From Baffinella frigidus (Eukaryota; Cryptophyceae; Cryptomonadales; Baffinellaceae), in the NCBI GenBank assembly GCA_026770585.1, contig MU646411.1, forward strand, positions 602,015 to 612,995: a stretch of DNA of 10,981 bases, in the 5' to 3' direction. Both the position numbers and the translations under genes were made by a program. Below are positions 7,127 through 10,981 of this stretch, one piece after another (positions within the stretch are counted from its first letter, which is position 1; the number at the start of each line of letters is the position of its first letter). Under the pieces are notes generated by a model. That model was not told the origin of the DNA. It ran no database searches and saw only the letters and a list, made by a program, of their open reading frames with translations.

Positions 7127-7259
7127 TACAGGGGTGCAGGGGTACCTCGCTCATAAGAAAGCGCCCCCCCCCCCTCTAGGACCACCATAGGGCCCTAGGC
7201 ATGGGGCTACTGTAGTGTCCTAGGGGGAGGCGCTTTCTCATGAGCGAGGTATCCCTGTA
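7127..7259. mobile_element. MITE-like palindrome, TACAGGGGTACC family
   Basis: The left end reads TACAGGGGTGCAGGGGTACC, with the terminal motif partly doubled, and continues CTCGCTCATAAGAAAGCGCC. The right end GGCGCTTTCTCATGAGCGAGG followed by TATCCCTGTA pairs with it. The centre has TAGGACCACCATAGGGCCC and TACTGTAGTGTCCTA, also partly self-complementary. Confidence 0.83.
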
Positions 7260-7296
7260 GCTGGGACGTGGGGAGGCAGGGAGGGGGAATGGTCTC

Positions 7297-7459
7297 ATAA
7301 GCTAACGGCCTGAAAATGGGGTAGTTAGGCATACGGTATTGCCTAGGACCTCCTACCGTAGGCCGAGGGATCCTAGGGACCAAAAAGTCTCGGCCTACGG
7401 TAGGAGGTCCTAGGCAATGCCGTAGGCCTAACTACCCCATTTTCAGGCCGTTAACTTAT
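7297..7459. mobile_element. 163-bp palindromic MITE, TAACGGCCTGAAAATGGGG family, copy 2
   Basis: Arms from ATAAGCTAACGGCC at 7297 fold against GGCCGTTAACTTAT ending at 7459. The pairing runs almost to the centre and leaves a short asymmetric loop containing GACCAAAAAGTC. Nearly the same sequence is present at 5621-5782 with the loop in the opposite orientation, so this is a dispersed family. No ORF. Confidence 0.88.
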
Positions 7460-7826
7460 TAGGTTGTGCGCTTCAGGCTGCACCGGCGCTCGAAACGCTT
7501 GCCTCGCCCTTTGGGTCCTTTCACGTTTTGAGAACTCCCACCACGTGCGGACACCGACCGTTTCCCGCACTACTGCAAAGCCACAGAGGAAGTCTCAAAA
7601 TTCTTGGACACGACACTAAAATTACTTGTAGGTTGCCTTTTGACGAATTTTGGTCACGTCCTTGGGGTGAAAATTGCCTTTTGAGGAGAAAATGGCTCAA
7701 AAGTATGCGACACCAGAGTGTCGCGAACTTTTTGAAACTTCCCCTGGGGCTTTCCAGTAGCAGGAGGGCCTCGCTCTGACTCAAGTGTCAAGGGAGGGAG
7801 AGCGGGCGGGGCAGCGAGCGAAACCA
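7460..7826. other. Single-copy-looking intergenic stretch, nothing firm
   Basis: Open frames exist on both strands over about 7521-7784, but neither translation has recognisable motifs and they mirror each other, so I do not call a gene. A small hairpin GCGACACCAGAGTGTCGC lies near 7708. Confidence 0.5.
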
Positions 7827-7828
7827 TC

Positions 7829-8008
7829 TACAGGGGTACCTCGCTCATAAGAAACTGCCCCCCCTCATAGGACCCCCCTAGAGGACCCTAGGGATACCTC
7901 GCTCATAAGAAACCGCCCCCCCCCATAGGACCCCCCTAGGACCCTAGGGATGGTCCTACTGTAGGGTCCTAGGGGGAGGCGGTTTCTTATGAGCGAGGTA
8001 CCCCTGTA
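7829..8008. mobile_element. MITE-like palindrome, TACAGGGGTACC family, with duplicated left arm
   Basis: It starts TACAGGGGTACCTCGCTC at 7829 and ends with the reverse complement at 8008. Inner arms TCATAAGAAAC-GCCCCCCC and GGCGGTTTCTTATGA pair too. The left half is partly repeated: TACCTCGCTCATAAGAAAC with the following C-run and TAGGACCCCCCTAG occurs at 7836 and again from about 7887. That explains the 180-bp length against 122 bp for the 1728 copy. No ORF; terminal TA may be target duplication. Confidence 0.85.
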
Positions 8009-8183
8009 GTGCGAGGGGACGCCTGACGGATAGTGCCCGCAATTTTGCGAGACCAAATGGACTGGTTTACAATCGATCTGTACCAAGGTGGCCTCAAATC
8101 GGGCGACATCCTGCCACGCCAGAGGGCTCGAAACATCCACTTTTGACATCTTTCAGGGGGGATCCCTTGAATTCTTAAGTCAA
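8009..8183. other. Intergenic, nothing recognised
   Basis: Between the MITE ending at 8008 and the 20-bp palindrome I see no coding-like frame, RNA gene or repeat. Confidence 0.6.
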
Positions 8184-8203
8184 CCGCGACAGATCTGTCG
8201 CGG
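8184..8203. repeat. Perfect 20-bp palindrome upstream of the ART gene
   Basis: CCGCGACAGATCTGTCGCGG equals its own reverse complement. It lies about 256 bases before the proposed start codon and could be a protein-binding site or a hairpin in RNA. No function can be assigned. Confidence 0.9.
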
Positions 8204-8339
8204 ATAAGGCGTCGGTTTCCCTCGAGCTCTCTGGCGTGGTGGACACGACCTCAAAAAAAAATAACCTGGTCAAACGGGAGAATGAACATGTGGTCACTTG
8301 ATTGCACGAGTCACCCCACACCTCGAGACCGTTCGTGTT

Positions 8340-8459
8340 GTGGCCTGCCTTCCCGCTTCTAACCTCTCTCTCGGCTGCTCTGAGCGCTGCGAAGCACTGC
8401 GTCTGCAGCTCCGTCTCCTCCTGCAGCTCCGTCTTCTCCGATCTCACATCTCCCAGAAC
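8340..8459 (+). promoter_or_regulatory. Pyrimidine-rich tract ending in AG just before the ART start codon
   Basis: The 120 bases before ATG 8460 are rich in C and T (CTCTCTCTC, GTCTCCTCCTGCAG, CGTCTTCTCC) and end TCCCAG three bases upstream of the ATG. This looks like a 3' splice site, either for an upstream 5'-UTR intron or for spliced-leader trans-splicing if the host uses it. No upstream exon can be identified from sequence alone. Confidence 0.45.
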
Positions 8460-10981
8460 ATGCAAGCGCTTGCACGCAGCCGCACCGAGGGTTGGGATAG
8501 TCTGGCCGATTCGATGCAAGAAGCCGCCATGGACGGCGCAGAATCGGACGGTGCAGAATCTGACTGGGAGAATGAGACGGCGATGCTAGGGCTTGCGTCG
8601 CTGGGGTGCAGCGAGGTGCTGGCGCGCAGCATCCAAGTTGACTCTCCGGGGGGCGACAGCAAGGGGGCCACATTCTGTCTTTCAGGCGAAGATGCGGTGC
8701 GGGCGCGGAAGGTGCAGAATCTGACGGCGATGCTGTTGTCGGTGGGGTGCGGTGAGGTGCTGGCGCGCATCCTTCTCCCGGACGCTGCGGAGGGCGAGTC
8801 GCTGGGCGACACGATGACTGTCCTGTCAGCTCTCTCCCAGGAGAAGATGGCGGCGCTTTTTCAGGCGGCGGCGGTGGAGATGGCCGCGAGGGTAGGGGAG
8901 GGTGTTGAGGCGTGGAAGTCTGGCACGAACGCAGAGGCAGAAGCTGGGCTGCGAACCGGCAAGTTTGTGGATGGTAAGTACGGGAGCCTGGAGCTGTTTG
9001 ACACGGGGCTGGAGGGGTACGTGGGGCTTCCGGACGTGCGCGTGTTTGAGGCGATGAAGCGGGAGCACACGTCAACGGACAAGTTCACCCCGTCAAACAA
9101 CGAAGGCACGCGACCCTGACCCCGGCTCCCTGATTCCGACAACTTGCACCGTGCCTTGAACCCCGGAGTGAACCGTTGAACCGTTGAGTCCTCACACCCG
9201 CCAACCCGACACCAGGCATCATTACGAGCGATAAGGAGGAGTGGGAGCACGTCGTGACCAAGGGGCCCGACGGCAAAGTGTTTGTGAACAACACGGAGAG
9301 GAGAGCGGGCACCAAAATGTGCGAGGACTTCATGAAACATGAGATGACCAAGAAAGCGGGGCTGACGATCGAGGAGGTGATCGCGCTTAGGCTCTACACG
9401 GGGCCGCAGTTCCAGAAGTACAACCAGCATCTTCGAGGCCTGGGTGAGGCCAGGACGGCCAAGGCCACGCAGGGGGAGGGGGCGCCGCAGAAGCTGGGGG
9501 GGACGCGGAAGGCGAAAAAACGTGGGATGGAGCGGCAGTACACGACGACGATCCACGCGATCGCGAGCGCTCTGAAGAAGGTCGCGCGGTTCACCAAGCT
9601 GCCGGAGGGGGGCAAGGTGTACCGAGGGATGTCCGGGGTGCGTTTGCCGGCGGAGTTTCGGGTGCCGGATGAGTTCGGGTGCCGCGGAGGGGTGGAGCTT
9701 GGGTTCCTGTCGACGTCGACGAGCAAGGAGCAGGCGCTGGCGTACATCGAAATGAGCAAGTGCAGGTGTGACCTTTGTTTTCTTCCTCTCTCTCCCCCTT
9801 TCTGGGTCGTTGCCTGCAGGCATTGCTGCAGCCTGGCAGAGTGTGAGGGTTCAGCAGCGACATTGGGGTGCCGGACGCGTTGCAACCTCTTGATACCGGT
9901 TGATGCTGCCCTCTGTGGGACAGCGCAGAGAGATTGATAATTTATTGCCGAACAACCAGCGTCAGCGCCGCACATGCTGCGCATTGTGCCACTTACTGTA
10001 CCCCGTGTCGGCCGCTCATACGAGCATTTTCCGGATGGATTCTAACTCCACTTGGGACGGCGCACGTGTTGAGGACTTTCTTGTGCCGTCAGCTGATATC
10101 CCGTCTCTGCCTAGGAAGGTAGATGTGAGACTACCTGGAACGGGGTGTTGGTACGCCCATGGCACGCGGACTGTGATCCAGGCTCTCACAGTGGTACTGA
10201 GCAGTGATGCAGTGGATCTGGGTCTGTTGCCCGACACCAATCAACTGATCTCTCTCTCCCTCGTGCTCGTATGAGCGGCCGACACGGGGTACAGTAAGTG
10301 GCACAATGCGTGGCATGTGCGGCGCTGACGCTGGTTGTTTGGCAATAAATTATCAATCTCTCTCCCTCGCAGGCCGACGCTGTTCGAAATCCAGCTGGGG
10401 CAGGTCGACCGCGGGGCGACGCTCCGATGGATCAGCCAGTTCCCGTCGGAGGATGAGGTGCTGCTGCCTCCGCTGTCGAACCTCGAGGTGGTTGGAGAGC
10501 CGCTCATGATGCAGACAAAGCGGGGGCCGGTGAACGTGTGCCAGCTGCGTGTGAACGTGAACCTCAAGGCGAACCCTAAACCCTAAACCCTAAACCCTAA
10601 ACCCTGAGCCCTAAACCCTGAACCCTAAACCCTAAACCCTAAACCCTAAACCCTACACCCTACACCCTACACCCTACACCCTAAACCCTCACCCCTCAAC
10701 CCTCAACCCTATGCCCCCAACCCTAAACCCTAAACCCTTAACCCCAAACCCTAAACCCTAAACCCTAAACCCTCAACCCTCAACCCTAAACCCTAAACCC
10801 TCAACTCCAAACCCTAAACCCAGGGGCTGACGATCGACGAGCTGCAAGCGCGCCGCAAGACGCTGCATCTGTCCATGTGCGACAACCTCATGTCGGAGGT
10901 GGAGCTCACGGTGATGGCGAAGGCGGGGGATGCGTACGCGCGACAAGAGGAGGCGGCGGACGTTTTCGGGTTCGGGGGGGG
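8460..10981 (+). CDS. Mono-ADP-ribosyltransferase (ART, R-S-ExE type), four exons, 3' end missing
   Basis: Enzymes of this fold transfer ADP-ribose from NAD+ to arginine side chains. Exons 8460-9105, 9216-9765, 10373-10568 and 10824 to the window end join in one frame and give at least 516 residues. Visible motifs: Y351-R352-G353 (NAD-binding Arg), F379-L380-S381-T382-S383 (the STS strand), and E425-D-E427 (the ExE loop of arginine-specific ARTs). The ExE is followed by a hydrophobic PPL-N-EVVGEP strand. Before these lie a helical region, TIEEVIALRLYTGPQF (exon 2) and a GLEGYVGLP stretch (exon 1). Exon 4 adds a helical, charged tail (LTIDELQARRKTLHLS). The M at 8460 follows a pyrimidine-rich tract ending in AG at 8456, which could be a cis or spliced-leader acceptor. 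An upstream in-frame M at 8298 exists, but its translation looks unlike protein. No signal peptide or membrane segment is visible. The domain call rests on motif recognition. The gene continues past the window. Confidence 0.82.
8532..8773 (+). repeat. Internal duplications in exon 1 of the ART gene
   Basis: GACGGCGCAGAATCG at 8532 is followed directly by a near copy at 8547, giving DGAESDGAESD. On a larger scale, the stretch with LGCSEVLAR (from ATG 8583) recurs as VGCGEVLAR (from ATG 8730). The offset is 147 bases, or 49 residues, in the same frame. GTGCAGAATCTGAC also occurs before both copies (8551 and 8712), but in different frames, with a 14-base length difference between copies that shifts it. 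This points to duplication followed by compensating indels. Confidence 0.75.
9106..9215 (+). other. Intron 1 of the ART gene, apparent GC-AG
   Basis: The exon 1 frame runs to a stop at 9117, while clearly homologous coding (IITSDKEEWEHVV) resumes in another frame at 9218. Cutting after AAG at 9105 and after CCAG at 9215 joins the frames through a split Gly codon (G|GC). The donor is then GC, since no GT nearby gives the right phase. AGGCA occurs across both junctions (9104-9108 and 9214-9218), so the cut could be slid, but no alternative gives a GT donor. Length is 110 nt. A small tandem ACCGTTGA repeat sits near 9170-9187. Confidence 0.7.
9766..10372 (+). other. Intron 2 of the ART gene, GT-AG, carrying a TIR element
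   Basis: The donor TGCAG|GTGTGA and acceptor CTCGCAG|GCC join exon 2 to exon 3 through a split Arg codon (AG|G). This restores the run from the STS strand to the ExE strand of the ART fold. Length is 607 nt. A GCAGG pentamer spans both junctions (9762-9766 and 10369-10373). The left 161 nt is pyrimidine-rich and contains acceptor-like sites such as CCTGCAG near 9820. Most of the rest is the inverted-repeat element listed separately. Confidence 0.8.
9927..10363. mobile_element. 437-bp element with 100-bp terminal inverted repeats inside intron 2
   Basis: The left arm (9927-10026, starting AGAGAGATTGATAATTTATT) and right arm (10264-10363, ending AATAAATTATCAATCTCTCT) are reverse complements over 100 bases. 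I count three mismatches. The roughly 237-bp centre has no convincing ORF, so the element is non-autonomous. The right end lies 9 bases before the intron acceptor and supplies its pyrimidine tract. I see no clear target-site duplication immediately outside the arms. High arm identity suggests recent insertion or gene-conversion-like maintenance. It resembles the TIR-bearing introner elements known from some algae; that identification is inference. Confidence 0.85.
10569..10823 (+). other. Intron 3 of the ART gene, made of telomeric heptamers, apparent GC-AG
   Basis: Exon 3 ends ...NVNLK and exon 4 starts GLTIDELQARRK; between them lie 255 bases that are nearly all CCCTAAA-type heptamers. Splitting after AAG at 10568 and after CCCAG at 10823 keeps phase 0 and removes the repeats exactly. 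The donor reads AAG|GCGAACCC, so GC again, as in intron 1. A reading frame without splicing would hit a stop soon after entering the repeats (10584-10586). Heptamer variants include CCCTGAA, CCCTCAA and a CCCTACA run near 10650-10683. Confidence 0.75.
10572..10820. repeat. Interstitial telomeric repeat tract, (CCCTAAA)n, partly degenerate
   Basis: About 35 consecutive heptamers of the CCCTAAA type, the C-rich strand of TTTAGGG. Many are perfect, with variants CCCTACA, CCCTGAA, CCCTCAA and a few 6- or 8-mers. The tract lies wholly inside intron 3 of the ART gene, C-rich strand in the transcript sense. Confidence 0.97.

Noticed and set aside
7865-8149. 94-codon minus-strand frame with GTSLIRN and FLMSEV
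   Set aside because: More than half of it is the palindromic MITE read as protein; mirror-like arms are not a gene.
8298-8459. Upstream in-frame ATG at 8298 as the ART start
   Set aside because: The extra residues come from a pyrimidine-rich stretch that looks like a splice acceptor region, and the protein-like sequence begins at 8460.
8359-9075. 238-codon minus-strand open frame
   Set aside because: Pro/Ser/Arg-rich antisense shadow of exon 1 with no motif.
8861-9823. 320-codon open frame on the minus strand
   Set aside because: It lies opposite ART exons 1 and 2, spans intron 1, and its translation is Arg/Pro-rich low-complexity typical of the antisense of GC-rich coding DNA.
9900-10567. 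Open frames on both strands within intron 2 (124 and 108 codons)
   Set aside because: They read through the TIR arms and the same peptide (NLLPNNQRQRRTC) appears in both, as expected from the inverted repeat.
5831-10820. Telomeric tracts as true chromosome ends
   Set aside because: Both tracts are short, degenerate and followed by further coding-like sequence on the distal side, so they are internal.
1-10981. CRISPR arrays, tRNA or rRNA genes
   Set aside because: No regularly spaced repeat-spacer pattern and no cloverleaf or rRNA-like sequence recognised; the tandem repeats lack unique spacers.

Overview
The window looks like nuclear DNA of a eukaryotic microbe, probably an alga. It carries a multi-exon, GC-rich gene with introns, long tracts of the Arabidopsis-type telomeric heptamer (CCCTAAA/TTTAGGG), many small palindromic (MITE-like) elements and simple repeats, and no sign of bacterial operon structure. 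I cannot fix the lineage. Dinoflagellates, cryptophytes and haptophytes are all possible: TTTAGGG telomeres, non-GT donors and large families of ADP-ribosyltransferase-like genes occur in such groups. That placement is inference.

Layout. Bases 1-8300 are mostly non-coding and repeat-rich. Bases 1-800 hold a run of G and several short hairpins built on GCGGGCCTTAA. Four elements with ends like TACAGGGGTACCTCGCTC lie at 1728-1849, 2386-2562, 7127-7259 and 7829-8008. Three inverted repeats share the core ACGAAATTTACTACACA (1101-1267, 4620-4705, 4748-4888). Two copies of a roughly 162-bp palindrome lie at 5621-5782 and 7297-7459. Bases 2950-3650 are GC-rich and may hold gene fragments, but nothing firm. 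Bases 3700-4600 contain CT/CTCG microsatellite, minisatellites and a 42-bp direct repeat. Bases 5831-6018 are telomeric repeats, followed directly by a short exon-like segment whose last part recurs in a 119-bp tandem array (6079-6610).

The one convincing gene is a 3'-truncated, four-exon gene on the + strand from about 8460 to the window end. It encodes an arginine-type mono-ADP-ribosyltransferase domain (R-S-ExE signature), spread over exons 2 and 3. The exons join in frame: 8460-9105, 9216-9765, 10373-10568 and 10824-10981+. Introns 1 and 3 appear to use GC donors. Intron 2 uses GT and contains a 437-bp element with 100-bp, about 97%-identical inverted termini. Intron 3 is almost entirely telomeric heptamers. 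The most interesting signal is therefore in the introns: one carries a transposon-like element ending at the splice acceptor, and one is made of telomere repeat. A second telomeric tract upstream also ends in an AG acceptor next to exon-like sequence.
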